Shown here: piece after piece, positions 26,951-36,836 of the stretch
Layout of the letters: each line of letters begins with the position of its first letter
How positions within the stretch are numbered: the first letter of the stretch is position 1
NCBI RefSeq assembly: GCF_028128765.1
Contig: NZ_LBJG01000027.1
Coordinates: forward strand, 1-64,000
Source: Bradyrhizobium sp. CCBAU 51627
Lineage (GTDB): Bacteria > Pseudomonadota > Alphaproteobacteria > Rhizobiales > Xanthobacteraceae
Direction: 5' to 3'
DNA: 64,000 bases
Program-made: the position numbers and the translations under genes
Notes under the pieces: model-generated
What the model saw: only the letters and a program-made list of their open reading frames with translations
What the model was told of the DNA's origin: nothing
Database searches by the model: none

Positions 26951-28033
26951 CTAGGGCTTCCCGGCCTTGGTCTTATCCCTGGCGACCTCCCGGACAAGGC
27001 TGTGGATGAAGCCGAGCTTGGCGACCACCGCCGGGGACAGGATGAAGGGATAGAGGTCGCGCAAGCCCATGGCACGGTTGACGCTGTTCATGGCGAAGGT
27101 GAAGGGCAGCCATGCGTTGACCAGCGCCTCGACGCCTTTCGCCTCGTAGGGGTTGAAGCGAATCCGCGCCGTCAACTCCCCGTCATGGTCGACCCTGGGA
27201 CGCACCTCCATGCCGAACTCGCCGGCCATCTCCAGCGTGTCGACGATGTGGAGGTAGTGCGCCCAGGTCTCGGCGAAATCCTCCCAGGGGTGCATGGTCG
27301 CATAGGTCGAGACGTAATTCTGCTGCCAGTCCGGCGGCGCGCCTTCGGCATAGTGTCGCTGCAGGGCCTGACCATAATCGACAGTGTCGTCGCCGAACAC
27401 GGCGCGGCATTCTTGCAGCTTCTCGCCATCACGCACCAGCACGTCCCAGAAATAATGCCCGACCTCGTGTCGGAAATGCCCGAGCAGCGTCCGATACGGC
27501 TCGCCCATCTCCAGCCTGCGCCGCTCGCGCTCGATGGTGTCGGTCTCGGTAAGCGCGATCGTGATCAGACCGTTGTCGTGGCCGGTCATGATCCTTTGCC
27601 CAGTGCTCGGGTCGTCGGCGAGGAAATTGAAGATCAGGCCATGCTCGGGATCGTCCTGCCGGGTCTGGAGCGGCAGCTTCCAGCGGATCAGGGAATAGAA
27701 CAACCGGTGCTTCGCCACCTCCAGCTCGCGCCAGCCGGCGAGCTGCGCGGGATCGGAGAGGTCGGGCACGATGCCGTTGTGGCGGCAGGCGCGGCAAAAG
27801 CCCGTGGTATCGCCAACATCCGTCAGCCAGTTGCAGGCATCGTACTCGGCATTGCGGCAGAGCATGCAGCTCTCGCCCTTGTCCGCAAGCGTCTTCCAGC
27901 CTCCTCCATCCGGCTCGACCGCCGACATGGTCTCCTGCTCCGGCAGGAAAACGACACGATGGCCGCAGCGTTCGCAGGCGCGGTTCTCGAAGTAGAGGAC
28001 ATTGCCGCAGTCCTGGCAGACAAAGAGCTTCAA
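26951..28033 (-). CDS. Zinc-ribbon metallopeptidase (DUF2248-like)
   Basis: A 360-residue protein when started at TTG 28033, which has GAGAGG about nine bases upstream and gives the expected first residues KLFVCQDCGN. A longer reading to ATG 28162 adds 43 residues that do not look like the family. An N-terminal zinc ribbon (CQDCG, CERCG) is followed by CMLC and CRAC pairs, then a catalytic motif HEVGHYFW. The full protein resembles putative zinc-binding metallopeptidases of Rhizobiales whose substrates are unknown. Confidence 0.85.
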   Translation of the reverse strand: MKLFVCQDCGNVLYFENRACERCGHRVVFLPEQETMSAVEPDGGGWKTLADKGESCMLCRNAEYDACNWLTDVGDTTGFCRACRHNGIVPDLSDPAQLAGWRELEVAKHRLFYSLIRWKLPLQTRQDDPEHGLIFNFLADDPSTGQRIMTGHDNGLITIALTETDTIERERRRLEMGEPYRTLLGHFRHEVGHYFWDVLVRDGEKLQECRAVFGDDTVDYGQALQRHYAEGAPPDWQQNYVSTYATMHPWEDFAETWAHYLHIVDTLEMAGEFGMEVRPRVDHDGELTARIRFNPYEAKGVEALVNAWLPFTFAMNSVNRAMGLRDLYPFILSPAVVAKLGFIHSLVREVARDKTKAGKP

Positions 28034-28235
28034 GCTTTGGCCTCTCGGGAAAGGGAGCCTCGCCAATATCAGCTGTGGCGCCCCGCACATACGCGCGCTG
28101 AGGCTCATCGTTCCAGTACCAGGAACAAATAGCCGGATCTCGCGTTCGTTCATACCCGCCACACGCCCTTCCGCGCGACGTTTCCTGACCTATTCGCGTT
28201 TGAGCAATGGCTATCAGGCCCTGTCTGTGTGAATA

Positions 28236-30725
28236 TTGGCCCGGCACGTGCGCCCCCGCATCACAACGGCCGACGCCTTGAACGATCCTTTGCCCGAGAC
28301 CATCGCCGCCGAACGGCTGCGTCAGCACCTCGAAGACATCGCGCGCGAGCGCGACAATGCCTATCGCGCGCTCCAGGAGCGCGAGGCGGAGCTCGCGCGC
28401 ATCCAGCGCATCGGCAAGGTCGGCGGATTCGAGGTTGATTTCCGTGAAGGCTTCAAGAACCGTCGCTCGCCTGAATATCTGATGATCCACGGGCTGCCGC
28501 CAGAGGCTACGGGCGAGACGCATGAGGACTGGGTCAGTCGCATCCACCCCGACGACCGCGACGCGAGCCTCCAGCATTTCTTCGCGGCACTGGCCGGCTC
28601 CAGCGAGGACTACACCGCCGAATACCGTATTATCCGTCCCAACGACGGCCAGACCCGCTGGATCCGCGTCGTCGCCAAGATCGAGCGCGACGCCGATGGC
28701 CGCGCTATCCGGCTCGTCGGCGCCCATATCGACGCCACCGATCAGATGCTGGTGCGCGAGACGCTGCGCGAAAGCGAGGAGCGATTTCGGCTGATCGCCG
28801 ACAGCGCGCCGGTGCCGATCTGGGTGACGAAGCTCGACCGCACGCGCTCGTTCGCCAACCGGGCCTATGTCGACTTTCTCGGCCTGCCCTACGAACAGGC
28901 CATCGCCTTCGACTGGCGCAAGGTGCTGCATCCCGACGATCTGCAGCGCGTCCTGCAGCAATCGGTGCAAGGCGAAGCCTCGCTGAAGCCCTTCGTGCTG
29001 GAAGCGCGCTACAAGAATGCGTCCGGCGAATGGCGCTGGCTGCGCTCGGAGTCGCAGCCGCGCTGGGATCCGACCGGCAAGCATATCGGCTTCATCGGCG
29101 TCGCTCACGACATCACCGTCGCCAAGCAGGCCGAGATCGAGCTGCGCAAGCTCAACGAGACGCTGGAAGAGCGCATCGCCGAACGCACCGCCGAGCTCGA
29201 ATCCAACGAGGCAAGGCTTCGCGCGATCCTGGCGACCAGCAACCAATACCAGTTCCTGGTGAACCTCGAGGGCGAATTGGTCTACGCCAACAACACCGCG
29301 CTCGACGGCATCAAGGCGCGCAGTGAGGATGTGGTCGGCAAGCCGTTCTGGGAAACGCCCTGGTTCACGGGCACAAGCGGCATGGGCGCCGCCGTGCGCG
29401 AGGCCTTCGAGACCGTGCTGAAAGGCCAGGCGGTGCGGATGGAGATGCGGCTACGGCTGCCGATCGGCGAGCGCGATTTCGAGTTCGGCATGCGCCCGGT
29501 GCTCGACCGTCACGGCAACATCACCGGCGCGGTGCCTGAGGCCGTCGACATCACCGAGCGCCGCCGCGGCGAGGAAGCGCTGCGGCAGTCGCAGAAGATG
29601 GAAGCGATCGGCCAGCTCACCGGCGGCGTCGCGCACGATTTCAACAACCTCCTCACCATCATCCGCTCGGCGACCGACTTCCTGCGCCGCCGCGAGCTGC
29701 CGGAAGAGCGTCGCCGCCGCTATGTCGACGCCATCTCCGACACCGTCGAGCGCGCATCAAAACTGACCGCGCAGCTTCTGGCGTTCGCACGCCGGCAGCC
29801 CCTGAAGCCGCAGATCTTCAATGTCGGCAGCCAGGTCGAAAGCGTGGCGCAGCTGGTGCGTCCGCTGGTCGGCGGCCGCATCGAGATCGCGGTCGAGATC
29901 GACGATGCCGACTGCTTTACCGTCGCTGACATCGCGCAGTTCGAGACTGCGTTGATCAATCTTGCCATCAATGCCCGCGACGCCATGCACGACGAAGGCC
30001 GCCTCACCATTTCAGTCCGCAAGGTCCGGGGCATTCCGAACCTGCGCGCGCAATCGGCGCGCAGCGGCGACTATGTCGCGATCTCGGTCGCCGACACCGG
30101 CAGCGGCATCGCTCCTGAGAACATCGATGCCATCTTCGAGCCGTTCTTCACCACCAAGGAGGTCGGCAAAGGCACCGGCCTCGGGCTCAGCCAGGCTTTC
30201 GGCTTCGCCAAGCAGTCCGACGGCGACATCGCGGTGACGAGCACGCTTGGACAGGGCGCGACATTTACGATCTACCTGCCGCAGGCACAGAGCCCCGCCA
30301 CTGAGAAGGAGGCCGCGGCGCTGACCAGCGAAGCCGCCACCACCGGACGCGGCTATCGCGTGCTCGTGGTCGAGGACAATGACGACGTCGGCCAGTTCTC
30401 GACCGAGCTTCTGGAGGACCTCGGCTATGTCACCCGCCGCGTCCCCAACGCCAACGCGGCGCTCGCCATCCTCGGCGAGAACGAATTCGCCGTCGATCTC
30501 GTGTTCTCCGACGTCATCATGCCCGGCATGAACGGCGTCGAGCTCGCCGGCATCATTCGCGAGCGCTATCCGGGCCTGCCCGTCGTTCTTACCAGCGGCT
30601 ACAGCAACGTGCTCGCCGAAAACGCCCATCGCGGCTTCGAGCTGATCCAGAAGCCCTATTCCGTCGAATCGCTCTCACGCATTCTGCGCAAGGCGATCAC
30701 GGAGAAGCTGTCGGTGGCTCGCTAA
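28236..30725 (+). CDS. Triple-PAS hybrid sensor histidine kinase
   Basis: A 829-residue cytoplasmic kinase. Three PAS domains follow in series (about 55-180, 185-300 and 325-445, each ending in a DIT/DAT-type tail such as AVDITERRR). The phosphoacceptor helix is AIGQLTGGVAHDFNNLLTI, the ATPase has NLAINARDAM, DTGSGIAPENI and GKGTGLGLSQA, and a receiver domain ends the protein (Asp in LVFSDVIMPGMNG). The TTG at 28236 and a GTG at 28248 are possible starts; neither has a strong ribosome site. The kinase core closely resembles that at 21851, so the two are paralogues. Confidence 0.92.
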   Translation: MARHVRPRITTADALNDPLPETIAAERLRQHLEDIARERDNAYRALQEREAELARIQRIGKVGGFEVDFREGFKNRRSPEYLMIHGLPPEATGETHEDWVSRIHPDDRDASLQHFFAALAGSSEDYTAEYRIIRPNDGQTRWIRVVAKIERDADGRAIRLVGAHIDATDQMLVRETLRESEERFRLIADSAPVPIWVTKLDRTRSFANRAYVDFLGLPYEQAIAFDWRKVLHPDDLQRVLQQSVQGEASLKPFVLEARYKNASGEWRWLRSESQPRWDPTGKHIGFIGVAHDITVAKQAEIELRKLNETLEERIAERTAELESNEARLRAILATSNQYQFLVNLEGELVYANNTALDGIKARSEDVVGKPFWETPWFTGTSGMGAAVREAFETVLKGQAVRMEMRLRLPIGERDFEFGMRPVLDRHGNITGAVPEAVDITERRRGEEALRQSQKMEAIGQLTGGVAHDFNNLLTIIRSATDFLRRRELPEERRRRYVDAISDTVERASKLTAQLLAFARRQPLKPQIFNVGSQVESVAQLVRPLVGGRIEIAVEIDDADCFTVADIAQFETALINLAINARDAMHDEGRLTISVRKVRGIPNLRAQSARSGDYVAISVADTGSGIAPENIDAIFEPFFTTKEVGKGTGLGLSQAFGFAKQSDGDIAVTSTLGQGATFTIYLPQAQSPATEKEAAALTSEAATTGRGYRVLVVEDNDDVGQFSTELLEDLGYVTRRVPNANAALAILGENEFAVDLVFSDVIMPGMNGVELAGIIRERYPGLPVVLTSGYSNVLAENAHRGFELIQKPYSVESLSRILRKAITEKLSVAR

Positions 30726-30736
30726 GGAATATCCCC

Positions 30737-31177
30737 ATGAAACCCGCTCTCCTGTCCGCCTGGCAAACCTGGGCGCTGCTCTCCGCCTGCTTTGCCGCAT
30801 TGACCGCGATCTTCGCCAAGGTCGGCGTCGAGAACATCAATCCTGATCTGGCGACCTTCATCCGGACCATCGTGGTGCTGCTGGCATTCTCGATTCTGCT
30901 GTTCTTCACCGGACAGTTCGTCGTGCCATCGGCGGTCTCCCCGAAAACATGGCTCTTCCTGGTGATGTCAGGACTTGCGACCGGCGCGTCGTGGCTGTGC
31001 TATTTCCGCGCGCTGAAGCTCGGTCCCGCGACGCTGGTGGCGCCGATCGATAAGCTCAGCGTCGTGCTGGTCGCCATGTTCGCCTGCGCCTTTCTCGGCG
31101 AGCGGCCAACAGCGCAGGGCTGGATCGGGATCGCCATGATCGGTGCCGGCGCGGTGCTGCTGGCGGTCAAATTTTGA
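30737..31177 (+). CDS. EamA-type half-size transporter
   Basis: A 146-residue protein with four or five membrane helices; it is a single EamA repeat (ending VAMFACAFLGERPTAQGWIGIAMIGAGAVLLAV), half the size of normal DMT transporters, and would work as a dimer. It starts 11 bases after the hybrid kinase and may be transcribed with it and with the ArsB-like gene. Substrate unknown. Confidence 0.85.
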   Translation: MKPALLSAWQTWALLSACFAALTAIFAKVGVENINPDLATFIRTIVVLLAFSILLFFTGQFVVPSAVSPKTWLFLVMSGLATGASWLCYFRALKLGPATLVAPIDKLSVVLVAMFACAFLGERPTAQGWIGIAMIGAGAVLLAVKF

Positions 31178-31219
31178 GGCTGGCGGATCCATTCCGAGCG
31201 CGATAGTCAGGGCAGAATT

Positions 31220-32491
31220 TTGGAGATCGACTTGCCGACCCTGCCGTCTGACGCCATCTGGGCCTGGAGCATCATCGTCGCCGCCACTGCCGGCGTCATC
31301 ATCCGCCCCTTTCGCCTGCCCGAGGCGATCTGGGCCGTGCTCGGCGCGGCAGCGCTGGTGCTGTTCGGCTTGCTGCCGTGGCAGGATGCCCTCACCGGAA
31401 TCGCGAAGGGCGTCGACGTCTATCTCTTCCTGATCGGCATGATGCTGATCGCCGAGCTGGCGCGGCTCGAAGGCCTGTTCGATTATCTGGCCGCCTTCGC
31501 AGTCGAACATGCGCGCGGTTCGCCACAACGGCTGTTCCTGCTGATCTATCTGGTCGGCACGCTCGTCACTGTGCTACTCTCGAATGATGCCACCGCGATC
31601 GTGCTGACGCCTGCCGTCTATGCCGCCACCCGCGCGGCCGGCGCAAAGCCGCTGCCTTATCTCTTCGTCTGCGCCTTCATCGCCAATGCCGCGAGCTTCG
31701 TGCTGCCGATCTCCAACCCCGCCAATCTCGTCGTGTTCGGCGCACGCATGCCGCAGCTGAGCGAATGGCTGCGCCTGTTCGCCCTGCCGTCGTTGGCTTC
31801 GATCGTGCTGACCTATGTCGTGCTGCGTCTGACGCAGCACCGCGCACTCAAGGAAGAGACCATCGCGCGCAGCGTGCCACATCCAACGCTCGGCCGCGGC
31901 GGCAAGCTCACGGCCGTCGGCATCGTCGCCATCGGCCTCGTGCTGGTCACGGCCTCCGCACTCGACAAGCAGCTGGGCCTGCCGACTTTCATCTGCGGCG
32001 TGGTGACCGCCGCCATCGTGCTGCTGATCAACCGTCAATCGCCGCTGCCGGTGCTGCGCGGGGTCTCCTGGAGCGTGCTGCCGCTGGTCGGCGGTCTCTT
32101 CGTGATGGTGGAAGCGCTGATCAAGACCGGCGTGATCGGGCAGCTCAGCGCGCTGCTGCAGCAGGCGGTCAGGCAATCAGTCCCGCAAGCGGCCTGGAGC
32201 GTCGGGATCGCGACCGCGATCGCCGACAACGTCGCCAACAACCTGCCTGTCGGACTTGTCGCCGGTTCCGTTGCCGCGAGCGACCATCTGCCCCCATCCG
32301 TCGTCAGCGCCATCCTGATCGGCGTCGATCTCGGGCCCAATCTGTCGGTCACGGGGTCGCTTGCAACCATTCTGTGGCTGGTCGCGCTGCGGCGGGAGAA
32401 GATCGAGGTCGGCGCCTGGCCGTTTCTTAGGCTTGGCATGCTGGTGACGCCGCCCGCGCTGATCGCGGCCTTGGCGGCCGCGATCAGATAG
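31220..32491 (+). CDS. ArsB-like anion transporter
   Basis: A 423-residue transporter with 10-12 helices of the ArsB/NhaD (IT) superfamily. Signatures are VTVLLSNDATAIVLTPAV, FVLPISNPANLVVFG and the late IADNVANNLPVGL with GVDLGPNLSVTGSLATILW, the two symmetrical half-site motifs of ArsB. ArsB exports arsenite, but no arsR/arsC/arsA is nearby, so the substrate is unproven. Confidence 0.85.
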   Translation: MEIDLPTLPSDAIWAWSIIVAATAGVIIRPFRLPEAIWAVLGAAALVLFGLLPWQDALTGIAKGVDVYLFLIGMMLIAELARLEGLFDYLAAFAVEHARGSPQRLFLLIYLVGTLVTVLLSNDATAIVLTPAVYAATRAAGAKPLPYLFVCAFIANAASFVLPISNPANLVVFGARMPQLSEWLRLFALPSLASIVLTYVVLRLTQHRALKEETIARSVPHPTLGRGGKLTAVGIVAIGLVLVTASALDKQLGLPTFICGVVTAAIVLLINRQSPLPVLRGVSWSVLPLVGGLFVMVEALIKTGVIGQLSALLQQAVRQSVPQAAWSVGIATAIADNVANNLPVGLVAGSVAASDHLPPSVVSAILIGVDLGPNLSVTGSLATILWLVALRREKIEVGAWPFLRLGMLVTPPALIAALAAAIR

Positions 32492-32500
32492 CGATCGCTG

Positions 32501-33865
32501 CTAGTCGTTTTCGTAGCCGTATACTTCCGGCAGGATGAAGATTGCAGCCAGCAATCCGATCAGCGGGAAGATTGCGACGAACAGCGTGGCGTTGGCCTGC
32601 CCGATCGCGGCGAACAGCGACGGGAACAGGAAGATCGCCAGGAACGACGGAAGCTTCACGAACATGTAGGCGAAGCCGCTGGCGGTGCCGCGGTATTTCG
32701 GTTTGGCGACCATGGTCGGGATCGTCATGCAGTTCGAAGCATCCCAGTAGTGTCCCCACAGCATGGCGGCGGCCGCGAACGGCAACAGCATCTTGTTGTC
32801 GGTGTAGAGCGCGAACGCCGCGACGAGCAGCGATACCAGCACGATCGAAAAGCCCGCGATCGAGATGCCGCGATGGCCGATCTTCGGCGTCAGCAAGGGG
32901 CCGACCCAGCCCGACAGCCCGGCGAACGCAAACAGCGCCATTGTCACCAGGTTGTTGCCGAGCATTGACGAGACGCCGACCATCGCGAACAGCACCGGCA
33001 GGTAGAATGCGAAGGTCGAGAACTCGCTCGCCTGCATGAAACAGGCGATCCAGCCGTAGATCGTGGCACGCCAGCGGATCGGATCCTTCTTGAGGTCGGC
33101 GAGGAAGGCGCGGGTCGAGACCCTCGGCACGACCTGGTCCTGGTCCGGCAGCATGGCGAGATCGTCGTTGAACATCTCCCGCGCGACCTGCTTGGCCTCG
33201 CGGAAGCGGCCCTTCTGTACCAGCCACACAGCGGTCTCCGGCACGTCGTGGCGCATGATCAGGATGATCAGCGCCGGCACAGCACCAAGACCGAGCGTCA
33301 CGCGCCACAGCGTCTCGTGATGAATATCGAGCAGCAGGAAGATCACGATGACACCGATGGTCAGCACCTCGCCGACAGCGAACATGAATTGCCAGCGGTT
33401 GCCCATGACCTCGCGCTCACCCTTGGCCATGGATTCCATGATGTAGGTGTAGCCGGTCGAGATGTCGGAGCCGAGCGGGATGCCGAGCAGGAATCGGATC
33501 ACGACGAGCCAGGTGACGTTGGGTACGAAGGCCTGTGCCAGCGCCAGCACGATAAACATCACCATCGTGACCAGGAACATCACCCGGCGGCCGATCTTGT
33601 CCGACAGCCAGCCGCCGAGCAGCGCGCCGATCAACGCACCGCCCTGCGTGCCCGCCGCGGCAAGGCCGAGCATGAGCGGATCGGGATTGTACTGCTCCTT
33701 GATGAAGATCAGCACGAAGGCGATCGAATAGAGGTCCCAGGCCTCGACCAGGATCGAGGCCATCATCAGCCAGCCGACCTTGCTGCCCTTGGGACTGTAG
33801 TTGGTGATGAGGTAGCGGACAGCGGCTTCGCTCGCGGTCGGTTGTGGCACGGCCATCGTTGACAT
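32501..33865 (-). CDS. MFS transporter (sugar-acid type)
   Basis: A 454-residue MFS protein with 12 helices. The conserved loop 2-3 motif GGWLSDKIGRRVMFLV is present, and the long central loop is about residues 200-235. It lies directly after the GntR-type regulator gene (24 bases) and divergent from the dehydratase operon, so it most likely imports the sugar acid used by that pathway. It resembles sugar/acid symporters of the SP/AAHS type. Confidence 0.9.
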   Translation of the reverse strand: MSTMAVPQPTASEAAVRYLITNYSPKGSKVGWLMMASILVEAWDLYSIAFVLIFIKEQYNPDPLMLGLAAAGTQGGALIGALLGGWLSDKIGRRVMFLVTMVMFIVLALAQAFVPNVTWLVVIRFLLGIPLGSDISTGYTYIMESMAKGEREVMGNRWQFMFAVGEVLTIGVIVIFLLLDIHHETLWRVTLGLGAVPALIILIMRHDVPETAVWLVQKGRFREAKQVAREMFNDDLAMLPDQDQVVPRVSTRAFLADLKKDPIRWRATIYGWIACFMQASEFSTFAFYLPVLFAMVGVSSMLGNNLVTMALFAFAGLSGWVGPLLTPKIGHRGISIAGFSIVLVSLLVAAFALYTDNKMLLPFAAAAMLWGHYWDASNCMTIPTMVAKPKYRGTASGFAYMFVKLPSFLAIFLFPSLFAAIGQANATLFVAIFPLIGLLAAIFILPEVYGYEND

Positions 33866-33889
33866 GTTTGTTCCTCTCTTTGAATTTCT

Positions 33890-34657
33890 TTACGCGCCGA
33901 GCAGCGGCTCGATGCTGCAATCGAGCAGGCGCGGATCGATCCCCGCCTCCATGCCCGTGAACATCTCGCCCATGTAGTCGATCAGGGCGTCGCTCGCCTT
34001 CACGGCATCCTCGACGCGGCGGTTCGCGACCGCGCTGAGAATACTGAGATGATGATCGATCGTTCCTGACAGATCGGCCTGCCCCGGCATGAAGCGGTGG
34101 TGGATGTAGCCGATGCGACGATACAGCGTGTGCAGCGGCCGGAGCGTATGCACCAGGAACGGCTCGCCCGCCGCTTCCAGCACCAGCGCGTCGATCCGGC
34201 GGTCGATGCTGTTGAATTCGTCGAGGCTCAAGGTGGCGCGGCGTTCGCGCAGCACACGCTCGATGTGCAGCGCCTGATTACGATGCGACAGACTGGCGCG
34301 ATCCGCCGCGAGGCGAATGACAAAACGCTCCATGTCTCGCCGCAAGGCCAGCAGCATGCGCTCGCGCGCCAGATCGATCGGCGCGATATGCAGGCCGTGG
34401 CGCGGACGGATGATGATCAGCGTGTCGGCGGAGAGACGATTGACGGCGTGATGCACCGGCGTGCGGCCGAAGCCGGTGATTTGCTGCAATTCCAGCATGG
34501 TCATGAACTGACCGGGCTTGAGCTCGCAATGAACGAGCAGCTCCTCGATCTTCTGATAGGCCAGCTCGAAGAAATTGAGACGATTGCGCCGCGAGGGCCT
34601 GCCCTCGCCGCCGTCCTCCGATCTCACCACCTCGAGCGCGCGCTTGCGCCGTGCCAT
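33890..34657 (-). CDS. GntR-family (FCD-like) regulator
   Basis: A 255-residue regulator with N-terminal winged helix (YQKIEELLVHCELKPGQF, then LQQITGFGRTPVHHAVNRL) and a helical C-terminal ligand domain with His residues expected to bind a metal and a sugar acid. It is transcribed with the MFS transporter and divergent from the catabolic operon; the palindrome at 34728-34743 is its probable operator. The reading from ATG 34657 includes a basic N-terminal tail. Confidence 0.9.
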   Translation of the reverse strand: MARRKRALEVVRSEDGGEGRPSRRNRLNFFELAYQKIEELLVHCELKPGQFMTMLELQQITGFGRTPVHHAVNRLSADTLIIIRPRHGLHIAPIDLARERMLLALRRDMERFVIRLAADRASLSHRNQALHIERVLRERRATLSLDEFNSIDRRIDALVLEAAGEPFLVHTLRPLHTLYRRIGYIHHRFMPGQADLSGTIDHHLSILSAVANRRVEDAVKASDALIDYMGEMFTGMEAGIDPRLLDCSIEPLLGA

Positions 34658-34727
34658 GTCGTCCTCTCCTGTCAGCCCGCGCTCTCGTTGCTGGGTGGCG
34701 CCGCATTTGTGGCACCCTTAAAACATG

Positions 34728-34743
34728 TTGTGATATATTACAA
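34728..34743. promoter_or_regulatory. Candidate GntR operator
   Basis: TTGTGATATATTACAA is a palindrome with 14 of 16 matching positions in the gap between the regulator gene and the dehydratase operon. GntR/FCD regulators bind short AT-centred palindromes of this kind. It is placed to repress both directions. Confidence 0.6.
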
Positions 34744-34832
34744 GCAGGCGTAAGACGTGGGGCCGCTCGCAACATGCTGCGCTGCAAAATGACAACAAGG
34801 CGCGCATCGCGCCTGTAATGGGAGCAAAGGCC

Positions 34833-36032
34833 GTGAAGATCACGTCGATCGAGACGCTGCGTACCGAGGAATTCTCCAATGTCATCTGGGTGCGCGTTCA
34901 CACCGATGCGGGCGTGATCGGCCTTGGCGAGACGTTCTACGGTGCCGGCGCTGTCGAAGCGCAGATCCACGACACCTTTGCAGGCCGCCTGCTCGGCCGC
35001 AATCCGCTGCATATCGAGGCGATCCATCGCGACATGCTGAACCTGCCGATGGCGCAGTCGTCCACCGGCGTCGAGTATCGAGCGGCTTCGGCGATCGACA
35101 TCGCGCTGTGGGACCTGTTTGGCAAGGTTTGCGGGCAGCCGGTGCACCAGATGCTCGGCGGCCTCTGCCGCGACAAGCAGCGCATCTACAACACCTGCGC
35201 CGGCACGCAATATGTCCGCTCCACCAATATCAGCCCGGTTGCGAACTGGAATCTCGGCGCCAACAAAGGACCCTACGAAGACCTCGACGGCTTCATGAAC
35301 CGCGCCGACGCGCTGGCCGAAAGCCTGCTGGAGAGCGGCATCAGCGCGATGAAGATCTGGCCGTTCGATCCCGCGGCCCAGGAGAACAAGGGTCTCTACA
35401 TCACCGCCGCGCAGATGAAGCAGGCGATCGAGCCCTTCGAAAAGATCCGCAAAGCGGTCGGCGACAAGATGGAGATCATGGTCGAGCTCCACTCGCTGTG
35501 GAATCTACCGACCGCCAAGCAGATCGCGCGCGCGCTCGAGCCCTACAAGCCGACCTGGTACGAAGACCCGATCCGCATGAACTCACCGCAAGCGCTGGCC
35601 GAATATGCCCGCTCAACCGACGTCTGGGTCTGCGCCAGCGAGACGCTGGGCTCGCGCTTCCCCTACAAGGACATGCTCGACCGCGATGCCATGCATGTGG
35701 TGATGGCGGATCTGTGCTGGACCGGCGGTCTCACCGAGGGCCGCAAGATCGCGGCCATGGCCGAGACCTATCACCGGCCCTTCGCTCCTCATGACTGCAT
35801 TGGCCCGATCGGCTTCATTGCCGCCATCCACATGTCGTTCAGCCAGCCCAACACGCTGATCCAGGAATCGGTGCGCGCCTTCTACAAGGGCTGGTACAAT
35901 GAACTCGTCACCACGATGCCCGTGATCAAGGACGGTCATGTCTTCCCGATGGAAGGTCCCGGCCTTGGCGTCGACCTTCTGCCCGCCGTATTCGATCGCT
36001 CCGATCTGATCGTGCGCCGCTCCAACGCTTGA
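34833..36032 (+). CDS. Enolase-superfamily sugar-acid dehydratase
   Basis: A 399-residue mandelate-racemase/muconate-lactonising enzyme relative. The start is placed at GTG 34833 (GGGAG eight bases upstream; reads KITSIETLRTEEF); ATG 34818 is possible. The N-terminal capping domain runs to about 125; the barrel carries MVELHSLWNLP (first metal ligand Glu), WYEDPIRMN, CASETLGSR and FAPHDCIGPIG, with His in place of an acid-base residue. With an SDR and an IdnD-type dehydrogenase next to it, dehydration of a sugar acid such as idonate or galactonate is the likely reaction. Confidence 0.85.
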   Translation: MKITSIETLRTEEFSNVIWVRVHTDAGVIGLGETFYGAGAVEAQIHDTFAGRLLGRNPLHIEAIHRDMLNLPMAQSSTGVEYRAASAIDIALWDLFGKVCGQPVHQMLGGLCRDKQRIYNTCAGTQYVRSTNISPVANWNLGANKGPYEDLDGFMNRADALAESLLESGISAMKIWPFDPAAQENKGLYITAAQMKQAIEPFEKIRKAVGDKMEIMVELHSLWNLPTAKQIARALEPYKPTWYEDPIRMNSPQALAEYARSTDVWVCASETLGSRFPYKDMLDRDAMHVVMADLCWTGGLTEGRKIAAMAETYHRPFAPHDCIGPIGFIAAIHMSFSQPNTLIQESVRAFYKGWYNELVTTMPVIKDGHVFPMEGPGLGVDLLPAVFDRSDLIVRRSNA

Positions 36033-36044
36033 GGATTTCTTGAG

Positions 36045-36812
36045 ATGAGCACCGCCCTCTTCGACCTTTCCGGCCGCACCGCGCTCGTGACCGGCTCCTC
36101 GCGTGGGCTTGGCCGCGCCATTGCCGAAGGCATGGCCAAGGCCGGCGCCAGGATCATCATCAATGGCGTCGATGCCAAGCGCGTCGAGCAGGCCGTCGCC
36201 GAGTTTCGTGCCGCCGGCTACCAGGCCGAAGGCGCCGCCTTCAACGTCACCGACGAGCCTGCGATCGTCGCCGCCTTCGACGACTTCGACAAAAAAGGCA
36301 TCGCCGTCGACATCGTCGTCAACAATGCCGGCATCCAGCATCGCAAGCCGCTGGTCGAGTTCACCACCGACGAATGGCGCAAGGTGATCGAGACCAACCT
36401 CACCAGCGCCTTCGTGATCGGCCGCGAGGCTGCCAAGCGGATGATCCCGCGCAAGCACGGCAAGATCATCAATATCGGCTCGCTCGGCAGTGAGCTGGCG
36501 CGCCCGACGATTGCCCCCTACACGGCGGCCAAGGGCGGCATCAAGAACCTGACCCGCTCGATGGCGGTGGAATGGGCCCAGCACGGCATCCAGGCCAATG
36601 CGATCGGCCCGGGCTACATGCTCACCGACATGAACGAGGCGCTGGTCAACAACACCGACTTCAACACCTGGCTGATGGGCCGCATCCCGTCCAAGCGCTG
36701 GGGCAAGCCGGACGAGTTGGTGGGCGCCGCGATCTTTCTGGCGTCGGATGCTTCCACCTACGTCAACGGGCAGATCATCTATGTCGATGGCGGCATGATC
36801 GCCGCGATGTAA
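36045..36812 (+). CDS. SDR, gluconate 5-dehydrogenase-like
   Basis: A 255-residue classical short-chain dehydrogenase. It has TGSSRGLGRAIA (cofactor), NNAG, and the catalytic Ser/Tyr/Lys in NIGSLGSELARP and APYTAAKGG, so it should be active. The sequence is close to IdnO/Gno-type 5-keto-D-gluconate reductases. It sits 12 bases after the dehydratase gene and 24 before the next gene, in one operon. Confidence 0.9.
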   Translation: MSTALFDLSGRTALVTGSSRGLGRAIAEGMAKAGARIIINGVDAKRVEQAVAEFRAAGYQAEGAAFNVTDEPAIVAAFDDFDKKGIAVDIVVNNAGIQHRKPLVEFTTDEWRKVIETNLTSAFVIGREAAKRMIPRKHGKIINIGSLGSELARPTIAPYTAAKGGIKNLTRSMAVEWAQHGIQANAIGPGYMLTDMNEALVNNTDFNTWLMGRIPSKRWGKPDELVGAAIFLASDASTYVNGQIIYVDGGMIAAM

Positions 36813-36836
36813 TCGCGAATACCAGGGAACAAGCTC

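Noticed and set aside
27429..29246. 605-residue open frame on the minus strand
   Set aside because: It overlaps the metallopeptidase in another frame and the hybrid kinase in antisense; no domain is recognisable.
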